A stretch of 64,000 nucleotides of DNA from Voacanga thouarsii (taxonomy: Eukaryota > Streptophyta > Magnoliopsida > Gentianales > Apocynaceae): positions 902,584 to 966,583 of the forward strand of contig JANUWF010001660.1 of NCBI GenBank assembly GCA_026120185.1, in the 5' to 3' direction. Each line of letters opens with the position of its first letter. Within the stretch, counting starts at the first letter, position 1. Below the pieces are notes generated by a model. It saw only the letters and a program-made list of their open reading frames with translations, did not search any database and was not told where the DNA came from. Below are positions 46,000-58,205 of this stretch, piece by piece. Both the position numbers and the translations under genes were made by a program.

Positions 46000-47680
46000 A
46001 TAATAAATAAAATATTTTATATAAATAATAGTAATAAATAAAATATTAGAATTAATTAATGACCTTGTAAATCATAGTCAAATCTTTTACCTATATCCAT
46101 AAATATTATTTATATTAAAATTTATTTGTTATTTATTAATTAAAAATTTAATATAATTCATTTATTATTGATTATTTTATTATCTATTAATTATTAATTA
46201 AAAATTAAGTGTAATTTATTTATTTAGTTATAATAATACTATTTAAATATTACCATTTACCAATATTATTTAGGACTTAGTATTATTCAAAATTTAACAC
46301 TAGATTATTTATTAACAATAATACTCAAAATTTATTATTTGAAACTATAACTTATTAGTAATTATTTTAGAAACCCTTAGTTATTTTACCTTATCAAGCT
46401 GGATTTATTTTATAAAATATTTTATCAACTAGCATTAAAGTGTAGGACATCATGGTCATGGTTAGTCATGGTTGTAACTAGTTGAACTAGAGATTTTTTA
46501 TGTAAGGCAAATATAGTTCGAATGTTATCTTATGTCGTGTGTTTACCCCAGGCGTTTTGGTTGACCTTGGAAGATCTTTGAATCCCAACAGAGCAAAGGA
46601 TCAACTAAGCTCCAGCATGGAATCATTTGAAGACCAAAATTATTGTGGCAAGCCAAATTCAATATGTATGAACATTCGTTTTGTAACGGCAATTAAGGAC
46701 AGTTTTTCCCTTTTTATTTCAGTGAAGCAGAACATTTGAAATTAAACAAGCAGTTTTATATAAAATGCTAAACTCTTTCTAAAACCCAACTTTGGCAAGA
46801 ATTTTAGAAACCTTAATTGCTATTTCCAAGTAAAACATTGTATGATCAATTTTCTCCCAAGTGGGATAGGCAACGTTAAGTACTCAATAAGGGTAGACTA
46901 CTAGGACTAGTTTTTGAATGGTTAGGGTAAGTTTCTTAGTAGGTGGCCACCTCTAAGTGGTGAGTCCTTCTCGGATAGGATGCTAGTCAGGTAGGTCATA
47001 CCGGTCCAAGCTAGCAAATTCAGTCAAGTGGACTATATGTTTCTGAAGTGGACAACCGGTAAGTTTGGGGTGTAGAGATGGAGAAGTATCTCACCCGATT
47101 AGCCGTACACCTACCTTTTGTCAGTATACTCAACGTGTGGCATTCTGACTATTATATTGTCATGGTGCCCAATGTGTTGTGCCATGGCTACCTCTTTGAG
47201 TGGTTGTATTTGTTGTGAACATGTATGTTTTGGGAAAGCAAAACGCCACTTATTTTTTTATGACATTTATTTAATGCTTGCCGGTATTTTTTCTTATGAA
47301 ACTTTTACAACTTACATACATGAACTGTTTTACCTAAACTACTCAAAGCACACTTGGGCTTGCTGAGATTTTTATCCCACCACCTTTTATACTATGTTTT
47401 TAAGTTGATCTTGCTATGAAGGTCATTAGGTAGATTGTTGCCTATGATTTTGAAGACTTTCTATTATTTTGCTTATGTATTACTTTTGAGAGATTGTAGC
47501 AGATACTTATTATTATTTTTTTTTTGAATTTGTTCATGTATTGTTAGATTGTAATAAGTTTAATTTTGAAGTATTTATCTTATTTTATTTTATGTGACCT
47601 AGTTATAAAGACCCCTTGTCCTGTAGATGGGGCGGCATCCACGGCTCTAATGGACCTAGGTAGTGGTGTGTTACAACCAG

Positions 47681-47849
47681 TAGGAGCAATAATGGTAGGA
47701 TGTTTAGGTAGTGGAGCAGTGGTGTGTGAGAACAGAAGACGATTACCGGAAATGTTATAGGAGGGAAGCCAAAAAATATAGAAAGGAAGGGGGAATTTTT
47801 TCCTAAGTATGGAAAAGGTAAGAGAAAGGAGGAATATCAAAAAAGCAAA
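47681..47849. other. Unassigned DNA between solo LTR and CACTA-type element
   Basis: Open in all of 47840-47681 on the minus strand; see the note for 42915-43283. No recognisable protein. Confidence 0.3.
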
Positions 47850-50458
47850 AACTACATTGTTTATTAGTTAATTCTATGGTAAATCCCTTACATACTGCTA
47901 GGGATTTGGAAGGGAAGAATTAAAAATTAATTAAAATCCCTCACAATTGCCTAACATATTTCTAGGGAATTACTAAGGAATATACTTAATTTAATTAAAA
48001 GGGGATTCCATTGCACAGCCATGATAGATTGCTAGGGATTTGTGAGGGAACACATGTAAATAAAATTTTAAGCCATTTTTTTAATCTCTATTCTACCTAA
48101 GATGTTTTTGCTATATTATCAATCATAATATAATAAATTATACTAACATTTCAAAAGGCTTCTATTGGCAAAATTTAAAGTTTATATCATATCTTTAAAC
48201 TTTTTATTTTAACACACACACACACACACCAGACACTAAAAAAATATTTTTTTTTAATTCTCAATTCTTTTTCAAGACGAAATGTAGTTGGAAATAAACA
48301 AATCAAAAGGCTTATAATACATTTCAAAAAAAATATAAGTAACATACGCATTTTGATACCAATTGTTACACGTATAAATTAATTAATACAATTAACAAAT
48401 AAATGTTGTCCAAATCTTAAAGTATTAATGTAATGAATTAAAAAGAGCCAAAAAGATTGAAAATTTTATCTTTGTTCTTCAAAATTTATTACAATTAATA
48501 CAAATTAATATAATAAAAGAATTAGCCAAAAAAGAAAAAATCATATCCATTGCAAATTCCTCACAGCCTACTAGGGATTTGTGATGGAAGAATTAAAAAA
48601 AAAAAAATGAAAAATTTATGACAAATCCCATGTAGTATGTTTAGGATTTGCTATGGAATATGTTTAAATTATTTAAAAGGGATTCTGTGGTAAAGTTGTG
48701 GCCGATTGCTATGGATTTGCGAGGGAACACATGCAAATAAAATTTTAAGCCTTTTTTTTTTTTATCCATTTTCTCTAAGATATATTTGCTATATGCTTAT
48801 CACAATACAGATAATTATACTGACATCTACATAACTAAGTTAACATGATTAAGTAATAAATATTGTCCAAATCTAAAAATATTAATATATTGAATTACAA
48901 GGAGCTAAATGGGCAGAAAATTAATAATTGTTCTTTAAAAATTATCAAATTAGAATTATTATGAATTAATATTACGAAGAATATTAACAAAAAAAGATAA
49001 ATTCAAAAGTTCGTGGCAAATCCCTCGCAAATTGCTATGGATTTGCTAGGAAAGAAGTAGAAAGTGCAAAATTTATGGCAAAAGTTAGCCAAGAATTTGA
49101 TATGGGATATGTTTAAATTAATTAAGAAGGGATTCTGTGAAAAAGTCGTGGTAGATTGCTACATATTTTTGAAAGAATACATGCAAACAAAAATTTAAAC
49201 CCCTTTTTTTTTCTCCATTTTGCCTAAGATATTTTGGCTATATTCTCAATCATAATACAATAAATTATATTTACATTTACATGACTAAGTTAATATGATT
49301 AAGTAATAAATATTGTCCAAATAGAAAATATTAATATAATAAATGAAAAAGAGCTAAATGGGTAGAAAATTGATCGTTGTTCTTCAAAAGTTATCAAATC
49401 AGAATTATTTTGAATTAATATTACAAAGAATCAACCAAGAAAAAGACAAATCCACATGGTTGCAAGAATTTGCGAGGGAAGAAGTAGAAAATCCAAAATT
49501 TATGACAAATCCCTAATTTTGCAAAGGATTTGCTATGGAATATGTTTAAATTAATTAAAAAAGGGATTCTATGGTAGAGTCATGGAAGATTGCTAGGGAT
49601 TTTTCAGGGAACACATGTAAATAAAATTTTAAGCCTTTTTTCTCCATTTTGCCTAAAATGTTTTTGCTATGTTATTAATCATACTACAGTAAATTATATT
49701 GAAATTTACATAACTAAGTCAATATGATTAACTAATAAATACTGGCTAAATCTAAAATATTAATATAATAAATTAAAATAGCTAAATGGGTAGAAAATTG
49801 ATCACTGTTCTTCAAAAGTTATCAAACCAGAATTATTATGAATTAATGTTACAAGGATTAGCTAAAAAGGTGGAGGGGGGAATCAAAATTCCATGGCAAA
49901 TCACTCGTAATTTGTTAGGGATTTGTGAGGGAAGAAGTAGAAAATGCAAAATGTATAGTAAATTCCTAGCAATAGAATAAATTTATATTTAATCTTGCTA
50001 CCATGCTAATTTTAACTTGTTAACTATCCATTGGATGTAAAGAATAAATAAAAACCCATTCCATGGAAAATCCCTTGCAGATTGCAAGAGATTTGCAAGA
50101 ATTACAACTAATGCAATGTGCTAGGGATTGCGATGAAATCTTCTATATTTTCTTATTTTTCATTCATTGGAAAATTTATAATTTTTCCACGGAGATTTTT
50201 CCATCACAAATAGCTGGCTAATTTTTTGCATATTTATTATGCACCTTTATTTGCTATGAGTTTGCGGTGGAACATCTATTCATCGCTAGTGGCTACAATT
50301 TCCATTGCAAGTTTATGGCTAATAGCTATGGATTTGCTACGGTTTTCCATTCATCACAATTTTCTTTTTCTTGTCTGATTGTGTGGCAAAATCATCGTTG
50401 CTTGCTATGGATTTTTTTTCCCAAAATTTCGTGGGAAATTCACAATTTTCTTGTAGTG
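47850..50458. mobile_element. Non-coding CACTA (En/Spm-type) element; right terminus clear
   Basis: The right end reads TTTTCTTGTAGTG, the reverse complement of CACTACAAGAAAA, the classic CACTA terminal repeat. Inward lies dense subterminal sequence built from TTGCTAGGGATTTGC-like motifs in both directions, as is typical of CACTA subtermini. The left end is unsure: AACTACATTGTTT at 47850 may be a decayed terminus, but the 3 bp flanks (AAA and AAT) do not match. No transposase is present. Confidence 0.65.
47870..49980. repeat. Tandem array of ~435-670 bp units in the CACTA-type element
   Basis: The landmark GGGAACACATG(T/C)AAATAAAA recurs at about 48045, 48722, 49175 (decayed) and 49607, so units are about 677, 453 and 432 bases, with a partial last unit from ~49885. 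Each unit has CAAATCCCT...AGGGATTTG dyads, an ATTAAAAGGGATTC box and an ATTGTCCAAAT box. The first unit is longer because of extra sequence including an (AC)9 run at 48211. Confidence 0.7.
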
Positions 50459-53400
50459 AATCCACCTTTCTCTAGTTTCCTTGAAAAGCTGAAACTTGCT
50501 CTCATTTCCTTTGTGCATTTTTCTCTATTCAAAACAACCCAAGAACCAATTGAAAACTTGAAGGAAGTGGGGTCTTCTTGCTGCCTTTTTAGTGTTCAAA
50601 ACAAAGCTTCAAAAAGGGTAAGCTTTGAGAACACATTTTCCTTGCCAAAAATTGATGACTGAAAATACTAGGCTTGTTGTTCAACCTTTTGTTTTTAGAC
50701 TATAATGCCCTTTTTGTGTAATATTGGTGAAAGAATGATATAGTATGGTTAGGGACTTCTAATACTATATGAATGTGAAGTCTTATATGAAAAAATATAT
50801 TTCTCCTCCTTGCAAATGTGCTACACCAAAAGATATATTCTATCCAGAAATTGTGCGCCTAATATATGATGTTCTTTGTGATTTTGTGTAGAAAATGATC
50901 TTGTCCTTATTGTAAAATGTACTACTATGTATGTGCAAATTTATGTGAGAAAAATAGCAAGATGTGATGTAGATGATGAGTATGAAGTTGGTATGGTAAA
51001 AAAAAGGCAGGAGGGGGGGGGGGGTGGGTATGCTGGACCTATGCTTGAGCTAAAATGACAAATTTTGTTGGCATGAAATTGATGAACGACTTGCTAGGAT
51101 TTGAATTTCTAAGGTAATATGTGACGTGCTAAGACCCATTTAGTATGAATTTATGCATAAAAAAATGACAGAAACCTACCCTAATGAAGTTTTCCATGAA
51201 ACCATGCAAGCTATGAAAAAAAACCCTTGTACAGGGTGGCATTTTGAACCCCTAAAAAACACCATTTCTGATTGAATTTAGATATTAAATTTATACTATC
51301 AAAACTTCAAGATGTTATAAAATTTTGAGAATAGGAATCACCAAAAGATTGGGAGATATAATTTTTTTTTTTCAAATGATTGCTCAACACTACCTAGGCA
51401 GGTTCCTATATTGGCAGATGTTTTTGCAAAAATTATTTGACCCACATTTAAGTGGAATCTTAGGGGACAATTTAGTGATAATTCACCTAGCACATAGAGG
51501 TTTTAAACTAAAAAGTTCATAAGAAAAAAAAAAATGATTTGCTTAGATTATTAAGTTGATATTTATGAACCTATTTTACCATTTTGAACGGAGTTCTAGT
51601 TTTGGAATGAAAAGTGGGTTTCCATGGAAACTATAAATATGGTGGGATTTGACATAAATGGATTTTATGAGATGCATAGGATGTCTAAGAATATTTGATT
51701 TTAGGTAATGAAACAGTAAAATAACCCGCTTTTTGCAAATAAGACACTAAGAGGGATTTTAATTCTTGCAAAAATATTTTATAGCATAATTTGCTTGGTG
51801 TGATTAGTGACGATCATTTATGACATGGAATAATCAAATTTATTTCCAAAGTTGTTCTAGTATTTTGAATTATATTTTGCCAAGTCTCAACTTGACCAAA
51901 CATCAAAACCATAAATTTTTCCCAAATTTTCAAACCTAAAAATCTCTATATCCATTTTAAAATTCATTTAAGGCCTAAGAAATCATTGCTCGTAATTTGC
52001 CATATTTGCCATAATATTTTATAGCATAATTTGCTTTGTGTTTAGAACTACTTAGGGCCTAAGTAATTTCCCTGGTATGCTAGGAAATTGGTTAGAATTT
52101 TATATTGGAAATTTAAGTAGGAAATTAATTTATACATATTGTATGTGGTAGATTTGGTGGAGATAGATGGATATGGAACAAGGAATTGAATTCAATTGAA
52201 AACGGTTAGCTTGGACAAAGGTAAGTCCTTGCATCCCAAGCATTTTTTTTAATGCATTTTATGACTTGAAAAATCCATGCAAAATACCATGTTAAGTCAT
52301 GCAAAATTTGCATTAAAATGCATATATAATGTATGTACAATTTTATGATATACTTTATGATTATGGCATGCGAACTCTAATTTAGATTATGATTGTATTA
52401 TTTTCAGAAAATACTTACGCATGAAAATAATGTCCCATTTATGATATCATGATTTATAGAATGGTGCCATGCATCAAATAGATGAAAATACATGAATATA
52501 AAATCTATGCATTTCATGCATGAAAAGTTTTGCGAAAATCATAGCATAACCTGTATACGAAATCACTCCAAGTACTAATATGGCAAATTACGAGCAATGA
52601 TTTCTTACACCTTAAATGAATTTTAGAATGGATATAGAGATTTTTAGTTTTGAAAATTTAGGGAAATTTTATGGTTTTGATGTTTGGTCACGTTGAGACT
52701 TGGGAAAATATAATTCAAAATAGTAGAACAACTTTTGGAAATAAATTTGATTATTCCATGTCAGAATAGTAAACTCTTGAACCATTTGTATTAATAACAT
52801 TGAGATCTCAATAGGGAAGGCTCTTGGATAAGATTTCGTTAGATTAGGAGAGAATTTTGGTAGGTTGGCCGTCTTTAGAAAGCTATACTCTTCCAAACGA
52901 GGCGACAGTTCTAGTTAACTAAGCCAGGTCCTGAGCTAGTTTTCATGGGTAAAACTAGAGGATGGATATGGAACATTCGGTCTAATTATGTGCAAGAGAG
53001 ATGGTGGGGTATTTTCTCAGTAAGGATGTATATCCTACTCTATAAATTGGTATTGTATATGCCTTAACCATATATATGATGTATCATGATACATTGTCAA
53101 GATATGATATCTTGAAGATACATGATATAGTAAAGTAATAGGTTCAAGACTTTTGAATAAATAAATTTGATGCTCCAGAAATATGATACGAATAATTTAC
53201 CCAACAAAAAATTTTATTATGCAATGTATTGATATCATACTTTCTGAATTGCCCAAAAAATGATCAATTATTTTAAGATGCATATAAATTAGATTATGAC
53301 TATATCCATTCAAGTCAACATTACTGAGATTATTTATAATCTCACACAATTTTGCCTAACCATATTTTCAGGAGAAGAAAAGCTGGAAGTATAAGAGTGA

Positions 53401-53668
53401 TAGGTTTAGACCTAGTCTTTTACTTTTCTCATATTGAATTTGTTCTAGAATTATGATGTTAACTTTCAATTTCTTTTGAATGTTCAGAATAATGTAATTT
53501 TAGGTCTGCAGATCCTTGGGATGTAATAGATTAATTCTATGTTTAATTTTAGAAGTAAACGGTTATGTATTCCTTTTTTACTTTATACCGTGTTATAATG
53601 ACCCCTAGTCCGAAAGGATGGGGAGACATTCTCAACTAAATTGGGTTACGTATATAGTGGGGTGTTAT
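50459..53668 (+). mobile_element. Old Tekay-like LTR fragment (3' part)
   Basis: The end reads ACCCCTAGTCCGAAAGGATG...TATAGTGGGGTGTTATA, parallel to the 3' end of the two 4.4 kb LTRs (ACCCCTTGTCCTGTGGACGG...TAGTGGGGTGTTACA). The ~250 bases before it share the same order of features. Upstream parts are too diverged to align by eye. Its 5' part is missing or replaced by the CACTA-type element. No coding frame is convincing. Confidence 0.45.
51821..52763. repeat. Long inverted repeat, ~186 bp arms, ~570 bp spacer
   Basis: Left arm 51821-52006 (TGACATGGAATAATCAAATT ... CGTAATTTGCCATATT) is nearly the reverse complement of right arm 52577-52763. By eye the arms differ at roughly a dozen places. 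The left arm is bracketed by a 28-base direct repeat (51774-51801 and 52014-52041, ATATTTTATAGCATAATTTG...). It is not a standard TIR transposon, since no TSD or terminal motif is seen at the outer ends. Confidence 0.8.
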
Positions 53669-55584
53669 ATTTATGCAATTCCGAATTTTGTTTTTATCAA
53701 CTGTGCTTGAGTTAGTCACGTATAGTTAACAACCTTTTGATTCGCATGATTGTGTTGCTAGTATAGTTGATTTTTGATTAACTTGTTTATGTTGCATCTA
53801 TTGACTTAGTTGGATTTCGAGGTTAACTAGCTTGATTATGTTAATTGGGAATCGTGTAGTGATTGCATTACATATTTTTTAGATTAATTGGTTATATAAC
53901 TTGATATTGGTGATGTCTTGTATGTTCATCAGTTTTTTTTTTTTTTTTTTAGTCCAAGACATTCATTAAATCAAGTAGTAGGGTCGTTAAGAAAAATGTT
54001 TAGCTAGTGGACTAGGTCAAGAATGAAATTGGGAACTTTAACTTGGATGTTAACTAAGGGTTAGTCCACTTTTGCAGGGATAGGGATTTAAATCGTTAAG
54101 ACAAGTTTCAAAAACTAAAAAGCTCTAAGATAATCGGATCTATGATAAGTTTCCTAATTTAAGGTCAAAATATGTTCCTAAAACAAGTTAGTTTCCTAAT
54201 TTAGCTTGAATTTGTTTTGATAGTTTCCTACTTCTTCTACATTTTAGATTAGGTAGTCCCTTTTTTTTCCCTCTCATTTATTTTATATTTTGGACATCTT
54301 AAGAATTCATTAAAGTTGATTATTTAAGGGTTGATCATAAAATTTATAGAAGAAGAGATTACAAAATTTTACTTCTTCTAAGTTTCATAGAGGATTGGCA
54401 CCTTACTTGCCCAAGTACTACACATTTAGGACGTAGGGTTCTGAATTTGTTGGTATTTGATGACTGCATTTTAAACCCTTAATTGTACGTCAAAAATCCT
54501 CACAATAGACCTTTACTCTAGTATTTTTTAAAAACATGAACTTCCTAAAATACCCCCTTTTGGCTGCTACCTACATTGCTTAAAGTCCTAACTTGCTTAC
54601 TAAGTAATTTAATCTGAGCCATCCATCTTGTGTATTCTCAATCAACCATCCTCCTCAATTAATGCCAACCAACAACCTTCAAAAAATCTCAACCTTCCAT
54701 TTTACTTCTTATCTAAGAAAGTATTAAAACCCTAATTCATCTTTAATCATAACAATACATCTTCATTAATCCTAACCCTTTATTTTACTTCTTTCTCAAG
54801 TAAATTAATCTTAACCATTCATTTTTCTTTCTATCCAAGAAACCTAAAGACCATAACCAAACCTCCCATAATCAGCTTGTTCTCTCTAGCCTAGGCTGAA
54901 ACACCCCTCTTTCCCTTTACTCTTTGATTTTCTTTCTCTACCAACCTCGGAATTCTAATCCTAATCATTCAAGAACAAAGCTATTCTTGCTATTTTCAAA
55001 GTATTTCAACAAGGTTTGCAAGAGATAAGTCAAAAGACTTCATCTTCTACACCATTTCTTTTTAACCAAAACTAAGTGCATTGTTGGATTTGTTTTGTAG
55101 CTCCAAAAAATATAATCTTTGGTTATGATTTGAATGGGATTTTATATGGCTTTCAATTAGAAGATATTTTACTAGGAATATATGATACTCTATTTAATTT
55201 GCTTTGCAAAACAAATGATGTGTGATGGAAATATTTTCATGTTGAAATTATAGATTAATTGGGCATGAATTTGATGAGATTTATATTAGGGCTTGTCCTC
55301 CTAATTTTATATTATGTTAGGAGTTTTTTAATATTGATTTTGCAAGAAAGTCATGTAAAGAACCCAACTTCATGATAATTGGAAAGTTGCTCTATTTGGT
55401 GGACAAAATCTGTGATTCACAAGAGATTTTATTGGCTTAGAAATGTGATATTTTGATGTTAGATGATAGTTTTTGAAAAAGAATTACTACTTGGAATTTT
55501 AAGGATTGATGGTAAAAAATTTTGGAAAACAACCATGCAAAATTTGTTAAATTCTAGTTTTTGTGATGCTCTGTTTTTTAGCTT
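53669..55584. other. Unassigned AT-rich repeat-like DNA
   Basis: No gene seen. It contains an 18-base T run (about 53933-53950) and, from ~54600 to 55080, a C/A-rich stretch similar in style to the middle of the Tekay-like LTRs, so part of another old LTR is possible. No borders can be set. Confidence 0.35.
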
Positions 55585-57435
55585 TGAAATGACCAGAAGG
55601 ATTGGGATAAAAGTAGCAGTGGAAGTGTTTTAAAAATTTTATACCTCTACATTTTGGAGTAACCCTAGACTGTGTTAGCTATACAGAAGGACTGGGATCA
55701 TCCACCTTTGTTTGCTTAGTGGTCTTTGGTGAAAATCCTGCAAGCCTACGGCTTCTACAGATAAATTTATACTTTTTGATTTTCAGAATATATCCTTGCC
55801 TAATCCTTGCCAATGAAAACAAAAGGGCTAAAAGAACTATTGCCTTTTTCTTAGATCGTCAGCTATACTTGCAATATTAAGGAACTTCTCTCTTGCAACT
55901 TTTCCAGAGCAAGAAAAGTAGAGATGAAGAATAATAAAAGAGAATTCATAAGGCTTCTATTATGTTATTTTGATAAGTTAGAACTCCACACAACTATATC
56001 ACCATAACCAGAACTCACCTTCTGGATAACTATTCCCCAAAGATTTTAGGATGTTTATCTCTTCGAGAATTTGAAATAGCATAAGTCTATCTGGTTAATA
56101 GGGGTACTATTTGGGCCCGGTCTAGTCTATTGAGTTAGACTTTATCATTTATTTAATCTTGAACTAATAAAGCTCATAAATAAATAACAAACTGACCCAA
56201 ATAGATCAATATAATTTCTTAAGCCCTTTTCTAGTTTAGGTCCAAGCTTATTTAATTATTTAATTTGAGCTCAAGCCCTGAATAATTAATTAACTAGCTA
56301 AATTAGATAATCATTTTATTCCCTCTTTGGGCCTTTATTTTATTCTAACCTAATAATAAATTAGAGTACCTAAATAAAATAAAACCTATTTTCTTGAATC
56401 ATATTTCTTTAGCCCAAAAATTAATTAGTACATACAGGATATTCTGAAGACCAAAAGATATATTGTCCTTAGTTGCTAAAATAACTAAAATACCACTGCT
56501 ATAAAATAATTGTATTTTACATTTTAAATATTTTCTATTATTACCATAAGGAAATATTATTGACCCCAAGGACAATACTTCATGTAATAATGTCACTGAT
56601 CTACAGGTATTATAATTAAAGTACCCCTCTATGTAACATCATTCATTTAGAGAAGAAATAGTATATTAACACCTATCTAAATGGTATTTACCATCCTTAG
56701 ACCTCTAGTCTAAATGTCCACGACTTCCTAGAGCATTTTTACTTTACCAGGGAGCAACCCTAAGCAAATATCCATGTCATGTTCCCCAAGGCTCTAGATC
56801 CATAGTCTATTTGGATATTCAAAAGAGGTGATATCTCGAATAAGAGTTTCGAAGCTCTTTTGTATGAATCTACCTTGACTAATTGGTCACATATACCCAA
56901 CATATAAGTATATTGGTCTTATAGTAGAACTTCACCTATAGTATATCAAAGTACATGCTTCCGACTTTGCTAAACCATCAACCCATACTCAAGTCGCAGG
57001 GTATAAGTCTATATTGTAGCTGTAGTAGTCTGGACTTATTTTATTTTAGTACTTTGGAAAAAAAACTACTACTGGTACAATTCTGTTTATTATAAATACG
57101 CTTATACTATGAAATGAATGAACTACTCACTGGCTAAAGGTAAGTCATTTCCCATTTAGAACTCATATTATAATAACTTTTATCCTAATGAGATTCTCAT
57201 TCTCATTATTCGGTTAATAACTACTGTTTATGGATTACATAGCCCATGATCTATAGCTTACTATAAAAGACGTTCATTCACATAGACCATTTACTTAAAC
57301 ACATTGGGTCTTTTTTAGCATAAATCGTTCTTTATAAATTAATGTAAATGAATAGAAATATTGTTGAGAATAAAAATTTTATTTATTGATTAGAATTTAC
57401 ATCAGATATAAATTTTAACGACATACATTCCAACA
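55585..57435 (-). mobile_element. Copia-2-type 3' LTR of a third, truncated copia element
   Basis: On the minus strand it starts TGTTGGAATGTATGTCG at 57435 and ends near 55585 (TTTCA), 1,851 bp. It aligns with the copia-2 LTRs over shared blocks (for example the CTCAAGTCG...GTATAAGTC region near 56990). Just outside, at 57436-57466, lies the matching polypurine tract and ~15 bases of internal DNA, so this is the 3' LTR of a minus-strand element whose body is displaced by the Athila insertion at 57467. Confidence 0.75.
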
Positions 57436-57683
57436 GTCTTGCATTTGCATTCTAAGATTATATAAGTGATAAGGCTTCATTATATATACATTTTCTAGTG
57501 TTTTTATGCTTTAATTATGATAAATTCTAGTGTAATTCACTACTCTCCACATCATTTTTATCTTTCTTTTGCTAGGAAAGGGAAAATATCAATCAAAGAA
57601 GAAAAAGAAAGAAGAAGGAAGAAAATATAAGAAATGGAGACTGAAGAAATCAAGGAAGCTGTGTGTATTTTGTTCAAGCAACA

Positions 57684-57943
57684 GGTGGCCAAGTGAATTC
57701 CAAGTTCCCTAGGCTGCTAAGTGAACAACACAAAAGCCATTTGCCCAGTTAACAGATGGCCAAGAGAACCTTAAGTTCCCTAGGCCACCAGGTAGCATCC
57801 AAGATAAAAGAAGTTTGAGAACCTATGCAGCAAAGGGAACCTCAAGTTCCTTAGGCTGCCCGGCATACATTTTTATTGTGAGTAGTCTAGAAGGTTGGTG
57901 GCCTAGGGAAGTCTATGTTCCGTAGGTTACCTACTTCAACACT

Positions 57944-57974
<31 letters not shown>

Positions 57975-58140
57975 TTTAGGGTGGTGGCCTAAGGAAGTCT
58001 AACTTCCCTAGGCCATCTAGTCTTCGTTTGTAATTGCCATTTTTCCAGAACCAAGATAGCCCAAGGAAGTTGGACTTCCTTAGCTGTCTTGTTGCTAGAA
58101 AACTTGGCAGCCCAGGGAAGTCCATGTTCCTTAGGCTGCC
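57684..58140 (+). promoter_or_regulatory. Array of seven imperfect palindromes in Athila U3
   Basis: Dyads of 31-36 bases at 57684-57717, 57757-57789, 57827-57859, 57897-57931, 57985-58015, 58054-58089 and 58106-58140. The best is TGGCCTAAGGAAGT-CTA-ACTTCCCTAGGCCA (13 of 14 pairs). The core AAGGAA(G/C)T...AGTTCC(C/T)TAGGC is shared by all, and loops vary (CTA, TGG, CCTCAA). The array ends about 60 bases before a TATA-like box. It could bind a dimeric factor or give hairpin RNA; neither is shown. Confidence 0.75.
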
Positions 58141-58197
58141 CACTTGTAAGAAAAACACATTTGCGCACATTTTTGTTAGATCTACACGACAAAAGCT

Positions 58198-58205
58198 CTA
58201 TAAAC
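58198..58205 (+). promoter_or_regulatory. Putative TATA box of Athila LTR
   Basis: CTATAAAC in the context AAGCTCTATAAACTC, just downstream of the palindrome array. Position within the LTR (about 0.73 kb in) suits a U3/R border near 58230. Confidence 0.35.

Larger units (their letters stand above)
43284..47675 (+). mobile_element. Tekay/Del-like solo LTR, second copy, 4.39 kb
   Basis: TGTGAAACCCTACC...GTGGTGTGTTACA with a perfect TSD ACCAG (43279-43283, 47676-47680). It aligns end to end with 15097-19446, differing by many substitutions, a shorter CT run, an (AT)n at about 44813-44831, and an extra GT/AC palindrome at 45963-45999. It holds no coding region, so it is a solo LTR left by recombination. 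Confidence 0.75.

Noticed and set aside
47870..49980. CRISPR array or satellite DNA
   Set aside because: Units are hundreds of bases long with degenerate copies and a CACTA terminus beside them; a plant context also excludes CRISPR.
50267..50662. 131-codon frame as a host gene
   Set aside because: It crosses the CACTA terminus at 50458 into unrelated DNA, so it is a chance fusion.
53932..53950. Poly-T run as the tail of a retrogene or LINE on the minus strand
   Set aside because: No ORF2-like or spliced-gene sequence and no flanking duplication could be found next to it.
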